A DNA stretch of 64,000 bases, taken from assembly GCF_900537085.1 (NCBI RefSeq), contig NZ_UNRE01000001.1, positions 191,163 through 255,162 on the forward strand, written 5' to 3'. The translations under genes and the position numbers were made by a program. Below are positions 54,974 to 63,750 of the stretch, piece after piece (within the stretch, counting starts at the first letter, position 1; every line of letters starts with the position of its first letter). The notes below the pieces were generated by a model that made no database searches, was not told the origin of the DNA, and worked only from the letters and a program-made list of their open reading frames with translations. Source of the DNA: Agarivorans sp. Alg241-V36. Lineage in GTDB: Bacteria; Pseudomonadota; Gammaproteobacteria; Enterobacterales; Celerinatantimonadaceae.

Positions 54974-56860
54974 ATGACCATCGAACTGCTTGAGATTCGT
55001 AATTTCATCTGCCAATACCCACCGTTTGATCAGTTGCCAGACGAAGTGTTGATAGAGGTCTCTAAAAGTGTCGAAATTTCCTACTATCGTGCCGATAGTA
55101 TGATTATTGAGTTTGGCGACAAAATTCATGACTTGTTCATGATACGTAGTGGGGTGGTGGAAATATATCGCCGAACTGGAGAGTTATATAATCGTCTCGA
55201 TCAAGGAGGCTTGTTTGGCCAAATGGGGCTGCTCACCAGCAATAAAGTGCGCTTTCCCGCAAAGGCGGTTAAAGATACGCTGCTGTATTGTATTCCTGAA
55301 ACCATCTTTGAAGACCTATGCGAACGCTATGAGGTTTTTGCTGATTTTGTGGAAGTTGAAGGCAGTATTCGCCTGCAACAAGCCGTTGAAGACAATAGTG
55401 AAGACGCCAACTCACTCACCACCTCTAAGGTGAAAACCATATTAAGTGGTGAGCCGGTGATGTTAGCCTCTAGCACCTCGATTAAAGACGTAGCCATGAT
55501 TATGTCGGAAGAGAATGTTTCGGCTGCCTTAATTAAAGATCTAAGTTTGGATGACGAAGGTGGTGAAAGCTTTGTGGGCATTATTACTCAGCGTGATTTG
55601 TGCGCCAAAGTGATTGCTCAGGGTTTGGATGTAGATACTCAAGTGGATGAGGTGATGTCTACTGAGCTGGTTTCTCTCGACCATAATGCCTATATCTTTG
55701 AAGCCATGTTAATGATGCTGCGTTACAACGTGCATCACCTGCCTATTCTTAAAAATAAGCGACCAATTGGACTCATTGAAGTCACCGACCTAATCCGTTA
55801 TGAATCAAAAAACAGCTTGCTGATAGTAAGCAGTATCTTCCAGCAAAACAGCATTGATGATCTAATTTTACTCTCACACCAAACTAAAGACTGTTTCGTG
55901 CGGATGATTCACGAAGACGCCAATTCACATATGATTGGCCGAGCCATGTCGGAAATTGGCAGAAGCTTTAAGCAGCGTCTGTTAGAGCTGGCCGAAGAAA
56001 AATTTGGCCCGCCGCCGGTGCCATACTGCTTTTTAGCGCTTGGCTCTATGGCGCGAGACGAGCAGCTAATTGTTACCGACCAAGACAATGCGATTATACT
56101 GAGCAACGAGTATCAAGAAGACTTGCATGGTAAGTACTTTGAAGAACTGGCGACTTATGTATGTGATGGCTTAGCGGCTTGTGGTTACACCTATTGTAGC
56201 GGCGAGATTATGGCCACTAACCCTGAGTACCGCAAAACTCAAAGCCAGTGGGAAGAATGCTTTGCTGATTGGATAGATAACCCCAATCCGCAAGCCTTAC
56301 TTAACTGCTCCATCTTCTTTGATTTATACGGAGTGTTCGGTCGCCCTAAATGGGCTGAGCAGTTAAATGCGTTTATCTTGCGAAAAGCCAAAAAGAACAA
56401 TCGCTTCTTAGCTTGTTTAGCCCGAAATGCCTTGAATCGCACGCCGCCACTAGGCTTTTTTAAAGACTTTGTGATGGAAAAAGATGGTCGGCATAGAAAT
56501 TCCATTAACCTCAAACGTCGCGGCACTGCGCCTTTGGCAGACTTAATTCGGGTGCATGGTTTAGCCATTGGCTCGCAATCGCAGAACTCTTTTGACCGCT
56601 TAGAAGACATTATAGAGGCGGGGATTTTACCGCCTTCCAAAGGCAAAGATCTGCAACATGCTATGGAGTTTATTTCTTTGGTGCGGATCCGCCACCAAGC
56701 TCTAGATATTGAATCTGACCAAGAGCCCGATAACAACATTGAACCAGAAAATATGTCTGATTTTGAGCGACGCAATCTTAAAGATGCGTTTTTGGTACTA
56801 AGCAGTGCGCAAAACTTTTTAAAGTTCCGTTACACCGCTAACAGCATGCAGAATAGCTAA
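54974..56860 (+). CDS. cNMP-binding/CBS/DUF294 nucleotidyltransferase-like protein
   Basis: Domains in order: a cyclic-nucleotide-binding domain (about 10-125; FGDKIHDLFMIRSGVVEIY and FGQMGLL), two CBS motifs (about 140-280; FVGIITQRDLCAKVI and PIGLIEVTDLIRY), the DUF294 nucleotidyltransferase domain (about 300-440; LGSMARDEQLIVTDQDNAII, with catalytic acids), and a DUF294_C domain to the end. It ends in the start codon of the next gene (TAATG), so the two are translationally coupled. The pair usually occurs near acetate genes in related bacteria, but none are seen here. The reaction is unproven; it is related to GlnD-like proteins. Confidence 0.9.
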   Translation: MTIELLEIRNFICQYPPFDQLPDEVLIEVSKSVEISYYRADSMIIEFGDKIHDLFMIRSGVVEIYRRTGELYNRLDQGGLFGQMGLLTSNKVRFPAKAVKDTLLYCIPETIFEDLCERYEVFADFVEVEGSIRLQQAVEDNSEDANSLTTSKVKTILSGEPVMLASSTSIKDVAMIMSEENVSAALIKDLSLDDEGGESFVGIITQRDLCAKVIAQGLDVDTQVDEVMSTELVSLDHNAYIFEAMLMMLRYNVHHLPILKNKRPIGLIEVTDLIRYESKNSLLIVSSIFQQNSIDDLILLSHQTKDCFVRMIHEDANSHMIGRAMSEIGRSFKQRLLELAEEKFGPPPVPYCFLALGSMARDEQLIVTDQDNAIILSNEYQEDLHGKYFEELATYVCDGLAACGYTYCSGEIMATNPEYRKTQSQWEECFADWIDNPNPQALLNCSIFFDLYGVFGRPKWAEQLNAFILRKAKKNNRFLACLARNALNRTPPLGFFKDFVMEKDGRHRNSINLKRRGTAPLADLIRVHGLAIGSQSQNSFDRLEDIIEAGILPPSKGKDLQHAMEFISLVRIRHQALDIESDQEPDNNIEPENMSDFERRNLKDAFLVLSSAQNFLKFRYTANSMQNS

Positions 56861-57576
56861 TGCCAAATAGTAATCATAAAGAAATTTTAAACTGGAAAGC
56901 CTTTCTCAAAATTAAGGCCTTAGAGAGCAAAGATAAGCGTTTGAGCAATTTTTACAATGCCAGTACTTACCATGCCGATGCTAAGCTTAAAGATGTTGAA
57001 TTTGTCGCCTTAGATTTTGAAACCACCGGTTTAGATGCAAAAAAAAATAGCATTATTAGCATCGGTTTGGTGCCATTTAACTTACAACGAATTGCCTGTA
57101 GGCAGGCTAAACACTGGTTTGTTACGCCAGAAGATAAGTTAAAAGAAGACTCGATAGTGATTCATGGTATTACCCACTCAGACTTAAAAGGGGCGCCCAG
57201 TTTACTGCGTATTTTAGAGCAGTTATTAGATGAGTTAGCCGGCAAAGTGGTGGTGGTGCATTACCGCAGAATTGAACGTGATTTTTTGCATGAAAATCTA
57301 CGAAGTTTAATTAATGAAGGGATAATTTTTCCGATCGTCGATACCATGCAAATAGAAGCCGACATACTAGAAGCGCGACCGAAAAAGATGATGGATTGGA
57401 TACGAAAACCCAAACCGGTATCAATTCGCTTAGCCAACTCTCGAAGTCGCTATAACTTGCCCGATTACCCGCCACACGATGCGCTTACCGATGCCATAGC
57501 AACGGCAGAGTTGCTGCAAGCGCAGATTCATTATCACTTCTGCCCCGACACCCCAATCAACAAGCTGTGGTTATAA
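56860..57576 (+). CDS. DnaQ-like 3'-5' exonuclease (DEDDh)
   Basis: The exonuclease core is complete: FVALDFETTGLDAKKN (Asp and Glu), IVIHGITHSDLKG, HYRRIERDFLHENL (Asp), and HDALTDAIATAELL (His and Asp), giving the DEDDh set. The ~50-residue N-terminal part before it is variable. Its partner, the DUF294 protein, is coupled by a one-base overlap. A role in nucleotide or nucleic-acid turnover is inferred. A terminator that serves the convergent transporter follows directly. Confidence 0.9.
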   Translation: MPNSNHKEILNWKAFLKIKALESKDKRLSNFYNASTYHADAKLKDVEFVALDFETTGLDAKKNSIISIGLVPFNLQRIACRQAKHWFVTPEDKLKEDSIVIHGITHSDLKGAPSLLRILEQLLDELAGKVVVVHYRRIERDFLHENLRSLINEGIIFPIVDTMQIEADILEARPKKMMDWIRKPKPVSIRLANSRSRYNLPDYPPHDALTDAIATAELLQAQIHYHFCPDTPINKLWL

Positions 57577-57605
57577 AAAAGCCGAGTAGCTTTAGCTTAC
57601 TCGGC
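57575..57605 (-). terminator. Convergent terminator
   Basis: GCCGAGTA (57581-57588) and TACTCGGC (57598-57605) pair. The A run at 57575-57580 is a T tract on the minus strand, serving the BCCT gene. Confidence 0.8.
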
Positions 57606-57629
57606 TTATAGTGGCTAGGTGTTTAAGCC

Positions 57630-59204
57630 TTAGCTACGTTTCTCGGTGCGAAGGCCCATCAGCAAGCTCACACACATCACCAGTAATATTATGGTGAATG
57701 GCAAGGCCGTAGATATAGCGCCAGCCTGCAGTGCTTGAATGGCTTCTGTGCCGCCAACCCACACAAGTGCGGCAGCAATTGCGCCTTCAATGGTTGCCCA
57801 GAATACCCGTTGAGGAACCGGAGCATCCACTTTACCGCCCGAAGTAATGCTATCGATAACCAACGAACCAGAGTCCGAAGAGGTCACAAAGAATACCAAT
57901 ACTAAAACAATGGCCAGTAAAGATAGAATGCTGCCCATTGGCAAGGCATCAAACATTTGGAACATCGCTAGGGGGACTTCGGTTAGCCCGTCTGCACCTA
58001 AGGTACCTACTTTATTCACGATTTGATCAATCGCTACGCCACCAAAAACTGACATCCAAAGGGTGGTTACTACGGTAGGTACAATAAGAACCGCGATAAC
58101 AAATTCACGAATAGTTCGGCCGCGAGAAATACGCGCAATAAACATGCCCACAAATGGGGACCAAGAAATCCACCATGCCCAGTAGAACACGGTCCAGCCG
58201 TGCATCCATGCAGAGTCTTCACGACCTACAGGGTTACTTAGTGGAATGATGTTTTCGATGTAACCCATAACGGTGGTTGGCACAGTGCCCATAGATACCG
58301 CAAAGGTTACTAAGGCAACAAATACTAACAATGCTGCAGCAAGTAACATGTTCACATTACTAATGACTTTTACACCGCCATCAATACCACGAACAACCGA
58401 CACTACCGCTAGTAAGGTCACTAAAAAGATGATACCAATTTGTAGCAATAAACCGTTATCGGCACCAAATACATGATGGAAACCACTGGCTGCTTGTTGC
58501 GCGCCCAATCCTAGAGATGTGGCTAAACCAAATAGCGTGGCAAGCACCGCTAGAATATCTACAACGTGTCCAGGCCAGCCCCAGGTACGGTCACCCAAAA
58601 TTGGATAAAACACCGAACGCATAGAAAGCGGTAGGCCTTTGTTAAAGGCAAAAAAGGCCAGAGATAAAGAAACCACACCGTAGATAGCCCAAGGGTGCAG
58701 CCCCCAGTGGAACATGGTGGCACCTAGCGCTAATTTGGCGGCTTCTGGCGTATTGGCGGTAACGTTAAGTGGCGTCTCGTACCAGCCCGTAAAGTAAGCA
58801 ACAGGCTCGGCTACACCCCAAAACATAAGGCCAATACCCATGCCAGCAGCAAACAGCATAGCTATCCACGACATCATTGAGTAATCGGTTTTAGCGTTTT
58901 CACCGCCGAGGCGAATTTTGCCGAAGGGAGAAACAATCATGGCTAAGCAGAACAACACAAATATGTTGGCTGACCACATAAATAGGCCATCAAATGCGCC
59001 GATGATTTGCCACTTTATTCCATCAAGTGTGGCTTTAGATGTTTCTGGGTCAACCAGTAGTATGGCGATCAAGAACACCCCGATTAAGGAAGCGCTGATG
59101 CCAAAAACAGGGTTGTGTACATCAAATCCCCATTTTTGAACATTATCTTGTCCGACCGTGTAATCGGTATTGTCGATACTGTATTTATCTTTGTTGGTAG
59201 TCAT
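57630..59204 (-). CDS. BCCT-family transporter
   Basis: The 524-residue protein has about twelve hydrophobic segments and family blocks: GMGIGLMFWGVAEPVAYF, FHWGLHPWAIYGVVSLSLAF, and FYWAWWISWSPFVGMFIARI with the Trp-rich box that binds quaternary ammonium. It imports betaine, choline, carnitine or related compounds with cations. GAGGA precedes the ATG. It stands alone and has an inverted repeat upstream at 59239-59253. Confidence 0.95.
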   Translation of the reverse strand: MTTNKDKYSIDNTDYTVGQDNVQKWGFDVHNPVFGISASLIGVFLIAILLVDPETSKATLDGIKWQIIGAFDGLFMWSANIFVLFCLAMIVSPFGKIRLGGENAKTDYSMMSWIAMLFAAGMGIGLMFWGVAEPVAYFTGWYETPLNVTANTPEAAKLALGATMFHWGLHPWAIYGVVSLSLAFFAFNKGLPLSMRSVFYPILGDRTWGWPGHVVDILAVLATLFGLATSLGLGAQQAASGFHHVFGADNGLLLQIGIIFLVTLLAVVSVVRGIDGGVKVISNVNMLLAAALLVFVALVTFAVSMGTVPTTVMGYIENIIPLSNPVGREDSAWMHGWTVFYWAWWISWSPFVGMFIARISRGRTIREFVIAVLIVPTVVTTLWMSVFGGVAIDQIVNKVGTLGADGLTEVPLAMFQMFDALPMGSILSLLAIVLVLVFFVTSSDSGSLVIDSITSGGKVDAPVPQRVFWATIEGAIAAALVWVGGTEAIQALQAGAISTALPFTIILLVMCVSLLMGLRTEKRS

Positions 59205-59534
59205 TTGTCCTCAATTAGCACAACGTCCATGCGATTTTGTAAACGTAGTTTACGTTATTTTACGGTAACTTGCCGCTTATTCTAAAGACAATAAGAGCCT
59301 CTATTACTCTCTAGATCATAGACAAGAAATTATTGATGGTAGGTTTTAATCAAGTATTGGAGAAGACGATATGGCTATCTTGTTAGAGGAGTTGCCGGTA
59401 AAGACGCGATATTTATCGTTTGCCTAAGCTATGAATACACAGGCAAATAGGCTTTGTGAAGGTTTAATGAACTTTAGCCATGAACAAGCTGCCAAGTGCT
59501 TAGCTGCCTAGAAAGGCAATAAAATGCTCAACGC
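59205..59534. other. Intergenic region, 330 bp, with an inverted repeat near the transporter
   Basis: GTAAAC-GTA-GTTTAC at 59239-59253 is a perfect inverted repeat about 35 bp before the BCCT start, a candidate operator. No gene is seen in the rest. Confidence 0.5.
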
Positions 59535-59828
59535 TTATTTGTTTTTATTAGCAATTATGTCGCTAAGTGCATGTTCTGGCATATCCAATATTTCTACCAA
59601 AATAATAAAGAGGTCTGTGGGTAGGGTGCCTGCATAGACTTTGCTGCGAAGATTGCCCTCTTTCATTTCAATGTTTCGTTTGGCCAACTCATCAGACAGA
59701 TATTTGTATTGAACCCCTTTTAATTGCATCGCAGAACGGATATATCGCTTAATACTATCCTTATAAGGCTGCAAGGCTTGTCGATTTCTAATACTCTGTT
59801 CTGGGTTCATTGCTCTTTGGGCACTCAT
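59535..59828 (-). CDS. DUF6471-like small protein, possible regulator
   Basis: The ~98-residue protein contains YIRSAMQLKGVQYKYLSDEL and GNLRSKVYAGTLPTDLFIIL, a helix-rich arrangement that recalls the DUF6471 HTH-like family. It is divergent from the yjf-like operon, with the operator-like repeats of that operon between the two genes. ATG 59828 is assumed; ATG 59810 is an alternative and neither has a strong ribosome binding site. A regulatory role is an inference from position and fold shape. Confidence 0.65.
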   Translation of the reverse strand: MSAQRAMNPEQSIRNRQALQPYKDSIKRYIRSAMQLKGVQYKYLSDELAKRNIEMKEGNLRSKVYAGTLPTDLFIILVEILDMPEHALSDIIANKNK

Positions 59829-59864
59829 TACTTTTTTATAACTTGCAACGAATGTTAGTAAACG

Positions 59865-59910
59865 TTGACACAAGAGTCAAACTTGCTATATTTGTTAGCT
59901 ATAACTAACA
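59865..59910 (+). promoter_or_regulatory. Promoter and two operator-like repeats of the yjf-like operon
   Basis: TTGACA (59865-59870) and TATATT (59887-59892), 16 bp apart, form a sigma-70-type promoter. TTGAC-ACAAGA-GTCAA (59865-59880) covers the -35, and TGTTAG-CTATAA-CTAACA (59893-59910) covers the expected start. A TGTTAG half site recurs near 59853. Confidence 0.65.
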
Positions 59911-59924
59911 CTCAAGGAAACGTT

Positions 59925-60314
59925 ATGTCGTGGAATTCAGCATCACTTGAATTACTTGCTAAGGCTCATCCTGATTGGACAGTAGATAATGACGGTGGCT
60001 GTTTGTGTATCACCAATGACGAAGGCATTGATGCCTTTGCATACATTGGCGAGCAACAAATGCTTATTGAAGTTGTGCTATTTGGCTGCGAGGTCGTAAC
60101 TGATAGCGCCAAACTGAATGCCTTGATTTTACGCACTCATCACTTATTACCTTTATCAGCTATTGGCATTAAGCATATTGGTGATCAAGATTACTACATC
60201 GCTTTTGGTGCTTTATCCACTAAGAGCCTAGACGAAGTAGTAATAGAAGAGATAGAAACGCTATATTCAAATGTTAGTGAATTTGTCGAATTGTACAGCG
60301 AGTTTACCCAGTAG
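59925..60314 (+). CDS. yjfI: YjfI-like protein, DUF2170
   Basis: The 129-residue protein matches the DUF2170 (YjfI) family: LELLAKAHPDWTVDNDGGCL, IDAFAYIGEQQMLIEVVLF, and LILRTHHLLPLSAIGI. Its role is not established. It is the first gene of an operon whose order follows E. coli yjfIJKLMC (DUF2170, PspA-like, DUF2491, DUF350, DUF1190, YjfC), with an extra channel gene in this case. AAGGA lies 7 nt before ATG 59925. The pspA-like gene follows after 11 bp. Confidence 0.88.
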   Translation: MSWNSASLELLAKAHPDWTVDNDGGCLCITNDEGIDAFAYIGEQQMLIEVVLFGCEVVTDSAKLNALILRTHHLLPLSAIGIKHIGDQDYYIAFGALSTKSLDEVVIEEIETLYSNVSEFVELYSEFTQ

Positions 60315-60325
60315 GAGAGAACAGT

Positions 60326-61021
60326 ATGAGCTTGAAACGAATTTGGAACGCACTTCGAGGTGCAACCAATGAAGGTTTGGAAGCAGTGGCAGATAGCCAA
60401 TCTATGCGTATCTTAGATCAAGAAATGCGCGATGCTAAATCAGAGCTTGAAGCCTGTGATCGTAACCTTACTACTATTATGGCTAAACGTAAGTTGGCGC
60501 AAACTAAGGTAGAAAGCTTAACTTCAGATATCGACACTTACACCAACCATGCGGTTGCGGCGAGTGAGAAAAATGATGAAGCATTAGCTTTAGAATGTGC
60601 CGAGCGAGTAGCAAACTTAGAAGTGCAACTGGCCACCGAGCAAGAGATTTACAATAGCTATCTAAGCACCGAAACTTCGCTCAAAGCTAATATTGCTAAA
60701 GCTAAAGCGAGTGTTAAACGTTTAGGTATTCAAATCGATCAAGTAAAGGCCACAGAGTCTTTGCAAAAAGCACAAGTTGCCGGTTCTTCGCATCATGTAG
60801 GCGCGAACTCTAAGGTGAAAACAGCTCTGGATAGCTTAGAGCGAATTAAAGAGAAGCAGGCGCTACGCAGTGCCGAGTTGTCGGCTGCCGAAGAACTTGC
60901 CGCCGAAGATAACGGCAGCTGTTTAGACGAGAAGTTGAAGCAAGCGGGCATTGAGCCTGGCGGTCAATCTTCAGGTAGTGATAAACTCAAGCAGATACTG
61001 GCCCAAAAACAGGCAAAATAA
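60326..61021 (+). CDS. yjfJ: PspA/IM30-family protein (YjfJ-like)
   Basis: The 231-residue protein is almost all helical and coiled-coil, with the PspA/IM30 pattern: RIWNALRGATNEGLEAVADS as first amphipathic helix, then LDQEMRDAKSELEACDRNL. Proteins of this family coat and stabilise stressed membranes. AGGAGA precedes the ATG. It ends directly at the GTG of the channel gene, with no spacing. Confidence 0.92.
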   Translation: MSLKRIWNALRGATNEGLEAVADSQSMRILDQEMRDAKSELEACDRNLTTIMAKRKLAQTKVESLTSDIDTYTNHAVAASEKNDEALALECAERVANLEVQLATEQEIYNSYLSTETSLKANIAKAKASVKRLGIQIDQVKATESLQKAQVAGSSHHVGANSKVKTALDSLERIKEKQALRSAELSAAEELAAEDNGSCLDEKLKQAGIEPGGQSSGSDKLKQILAQKQAK

Positions 61022-62062
61022 GTGCTGCTTTATAAAGTGCGCCGATTATTTTCGGCGCTTTTTTTTCGTGCTAACGGCACTGCAATAGCTCTCTCGGTGC
61101 TATTTTATGTGCTGATTTCCTACTTTAGCTTAATGCTGGTTGGTGAGCATGACCTCATCAATAGTGAAACCTTTCTTTACTGGATGGTCGTTACTGCTTC
61201 TACGGTGGGTTACGGCGATTTTGGTCCCTCTACACCTTTAGGTCGACTAATAGTTAGTGTTTGGGTAATACCCATTGGCATTAGTATTTTTGCAATAGTG
61301 GTGGCCAAAGCTGGATTTATTATCAACGATATCTATACCAAAGGAGCGCGAGGCCATCGCATGCTGAAACTATCAAATCATACCGTTATTATTGGCTGGA
61401 ATGGCAATAGAACACTGCGTTTAATTGAGTTACTAAAGGCTTCTACTAATGGCTCTTCTGACTCAATTTTACTGTGTGTAGATAGCAAAATTGAAAACCC
61501 ATTACCGGGGCATATAGAGTTTGCTCAGGTTGATTCATATTCTCATGCAGATACCATGGCGCGAACCAATTTGGCGCAAGCTAGTCGAATTATTATCGAT
61601 ACCGACCAAGATGATGTCACGCTAACGTCTGCATTGTACTGCGCTAAGCTCAACCCCAGTTGCCACAAAACCGCCTATCTGCAAGACCAAACCGTCGCTG
61701 AACTATTGCGCAGCCATTGCCCTAAGGTAGAAGTCATTCCCTCGGTAACGGTTGAAATGCTAGCTCGCTCGGCAATGGATCCAGGCTCTGCACAAGTCCA
61801 TCAGCAGCTACTAGATACCACTCATGGTATGACTCAATATTCGGTGCAGTATTCTGGCACTACATCGATTGAGTTTGCTGCAGTATTTCATCATTTTAAA
61901 GAGAATTTACAAGCCACTATCATCGGCTTTAAAGCTGCCGGAGATAGCCGCTTGCAGTTAAATCCAAGTTTAGATACCCAACTACATCAGGCCGACTCGT
62001 TGTATTACATTGCAGAGCGGCGTCTATCTGACGCTGAGTGTTTTAACTTTCAAAATGGATAA
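61022..62062 (+). CDS. Potassium channel with RCK/TrkA-N domain
   Basis: The protein has two membrane segments around a pore loop with the selectivity filter ASTVGYGDFGPSTP. An RCK/TrkA-N nucleotide-binding domain follows (TVIIGWNGNRTLRLIELL; the GxGxxG-like turn is partly kept). This is the layout of MthK-type and Kch-type potassium channels. E. coli yjf operons have no such gene here, so it is an insertion into the conserved order. The GTG start at 61022 directly follows the pspA-like stop. An intrinsic-terminator-like hairpin lies at 61039-61066, inside the first 15 codons. Confidence 0.88.
   Translation: MLLYKVRRLFSALFFRANGTAIALSVLFYVLISYFSLMLVGEHDLINSETFLYWMVVTASTVGYGDFGPSTPLGRLIVSVWVIPIGISIFAIVVAKAGFIINDIYTKGARGHRMLKLSNHTVIIGWNGNRTLRLIELLKASTNGSSDSILLCVDSKIENPLPGHIEFAQVDSYSHADTMARTNLAQASRIIIDTDQDDVTLTSALYCAKLNPSCHKTAYLQDQTVAELLRSHCPKVEVIPSVTVEMLARSAMDPGSAQVHQQLLDTTHGMTQYSVQYSGTTSIEFAAVFHHFKENLQATIIGFKAAGDSRLQLNPSLDTQLHQADSLYYIAERRLSDAECFNFQNG
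61039..61066 (+). terminator. Intrinsic terminator inside the channel gene's start
   Basis: GCGCCGA (61039-61045) and TCGGCGC (61052-61058) form a perfect 7-bp stem with a TTATTT loop, directly followed by eight T. By sequence this is a full intrinsic terminator, but it is coding (RRLFSALFF). Confidence 0.75.
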
Positions 62063-62067
62063 GCATC

Positions 62068-62715
62068 ATGTTTAAGTCTTTGTTCAAAAGAAATAAACCC
62101 GAAACAGATAAGTATGCGGGAACACCCAATGTGATGGGGCTTAAGTTGGGTGGAAGCTTTGAGCTAGACGCTTTAGCTCTTAGGTTAGTCATGGCTGATA
62201 TGGTGGTAAGCAAGGTGGCCGCTACCCAAATTATTCAGTCTGCAGGCATTGTTGATTTAGACGGTACAACGTTGTACCGCTTTTACACCGATGACGAAGG
62301 CTTTCTGCAGGTGGTTGCAAATGGCAGCGGTGAAGAAGACGTAGTTGACGTAAAAATGTTTCATTACTACGACACCTTAGACATTGCTAATCAAGCTGAG
62401 TGGGATCAGTTGCTGAATAATAAAATAGGCGCTAGTAGCTACCAGTTAGAAGGGCATACCTATCACCGAGTATGGACGTCTACCACTGAGTACCACAATC
62501 CAGTACATATGGAAGAAAAAACCTACCAAGACAACACGGATTTTTCTACTACCGATCAATTCACCATGCTGTTTGAGCGAGAGCTGGACAATGGTGAAAT
62601 GGAATCGTTATTTTTGTCTGCCGAAGAAGTAGTAAATAACAACGCTTTAGAGCGTTGTTTAGTTATTAGTACCGGCATGACCGTATCACCAACTCAAATT
62701 ACAATTCACGGATAA
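62068..62715 (+). CDS. yjfK: DUF2491 protein (YjfK-like)
   Basis: The 215-residue protein has the DUF2491 order: PNVMGLKLGGSFELDALALR near the start, then VVANGSGEEDVVDVKMFHYY and LEGHTYHRVWTSTTEYHNPV. It probably is a cytosolic, beta-rich protein of unknown function. It follows the channel gene by 5 bp and precedes the DUF350 gene by 11 bp, consistent with E. coli yjfK-yjfL. Confidence 0.88.
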   Translation: MFKSLFKRNKPETDKYAGTPNVMGLKLGGSFELDALALRLVMADMVVSKVAATQIIQSAGIVDLDGTTLYRFYTDDEGFLQVVANGSGEEDVVDVKMFHYYDTLDIANQAEWDQLLNNKIGASSYQLEGHTYHRVWTSTTEYHNPVHMEEKTYQDNTDFSTTDQFTMLFERELDNGEMESLFLSAEEVVNNNALERCLVISTGMTVSPTQITIHG

Positions 62716-62726
62716 AGGACCAGAAA

Positions 62727-63140
62727 ATGGAACAGTCGGACTTACTCTTAGCAGTAGCTAACTTTGCGATTTACTTTGCTGCTTCAATCGTTTTCTTAAT
62801 GCTATTTAAAGTGATTTATGTGCGAGTTACGCCACATGATGAGTGGAAGCTAATTAAAGAAGGTAAAAATACCAGCGCCGCAATAGCCTTTGGTGGTGCA
62901 GTACTTGGTTTCGCATTAGCCTTAGCTGGTGCTGCCAGTAACTCAATTTCGTTTGTTGATTTTACCTTATGGGGCACTATTGCTTTAATCGCGCAAATTG
63001 CTGCCTTTGTGATTGTGCGTTTTGTATTTATCCCAGGCATTGTGTCACGCATTGAAGCTAACGAAGTTAGCGCAGGTATTATGCTAGCCGCTACCAGTGT
63101 GTCGGTAGGTTTATTAAATGCAGCCTGCATGACCTACTAG
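62727..63140 (+). CDS. yjfL: DUF350 membrane protein (YjfL-like)
   Basis: The 137-residue protein has four hydrophobic segments with FAIYFAASIVFLMLFKVIYV and AAIAFGGAVLGFALALAGAA, the usual DUF350 repeat of two-helix units. It is an inner-membrane protein of unknown role, placed as in E. coli yjfL. The DUF1190 gene follows after 8 bp. Confidence 0.88.
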   Translation: MEQSDLLLAVANFAIYFAASIVFLMLFKVIYVRVTPHDEWKLIKEGKNTSAAIAFGGAVLGFALALAGAASNSISFVDFTLWGTIALIAQIAAFVIVRFVFIPGIVSRIEANEVSAGIMLAATSVSVGLLNAACMTY

Positions 63141-63148
63141 GAGGCCTT

Positions 63149-63748
63149 ATGAAACGTTCTAAGTTTATTAACTTAGCTGTTATGCGTAAGTTACCTGCAA
63201 CTAGGCCTTCGTTTATTGTTAAACCTTTGGTAATTGCGGTATCTACCGCGATACTGAGCGCTTGTTCTGAACCTCAAGACGACGCAATTGTGATTGAGTC
63301 GGTGGACGACTGCGTTACCAAAACTACATTTAACGAGCAACAGTGTGTTGCTGTCTACCAAAATGCCGAAGCCGAAGCAGCCCGTACTGCGCCTAAATAT
63401 AATAGCCGCCAAGATTGTGAAGAAGCTTTTGGTTACGAAGGTTGTCGAGCTAACAGTAATGGTATTTTTACGCCGATTATGTACGGTTACTTGTTCGGCC
63501 GTATGATGGATACCAACCGTCCTTCATCGGTATATAAATATAATCAACGTGGTTCCTCGTATCGTGATTCTATTATCACTGCCGATGGTTCTGTGATTGG
63601 TAAAGCTGGACAAAATGGCTACAAGGTTAATCAGTCAGCGTATAAACCTAAGGCAACGGTAAGCAGAACCGTGTCGCGTGGCGGATTTGGTGCCAAAGCC
63701 TCGGCTAAGTCATCTTGGGGTGGCTCTAAATCTAGCTGGGGCGGTTAA
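63149..63748 (+). CDS. yjfM: DUF1190 lipoprotein (YjfM-like)
   Basis: The N-terminus has a lipoprotein signal ending in ILSAC. The body contains DDCVTKTTFNEQQCVAVYQN and a second Cys-rich part (SRQDCEEAFGYEGCRAN), as in DUF1190. It ends in a Gly/Ser/Trp-rich tail with a SSWGGS-type repeat. GGAGG precedes the ATG. It lies between the DUF350 gene and the yjfC-like gene. Confidence 0.87.
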   Translation: MKRSKFINLAVMRKLPATRPSFIVKPLVIAVSTAILSACSEPQDDAIVIESVDDCVTKTTFNEQQCVAVYQNAEAEAARTAPKYNSRQDCEEAFGYEGCRANSNGIFTPIMYGYLFGRMMDTNRPSSVYKYNQRGSSYRDSIITADGSVIGKAGQNGYKVNQSAYKPKATVSRTVSRGGFGAKASAKSSWGGSKSSWGG

Positions 63749-63750
63749 GC

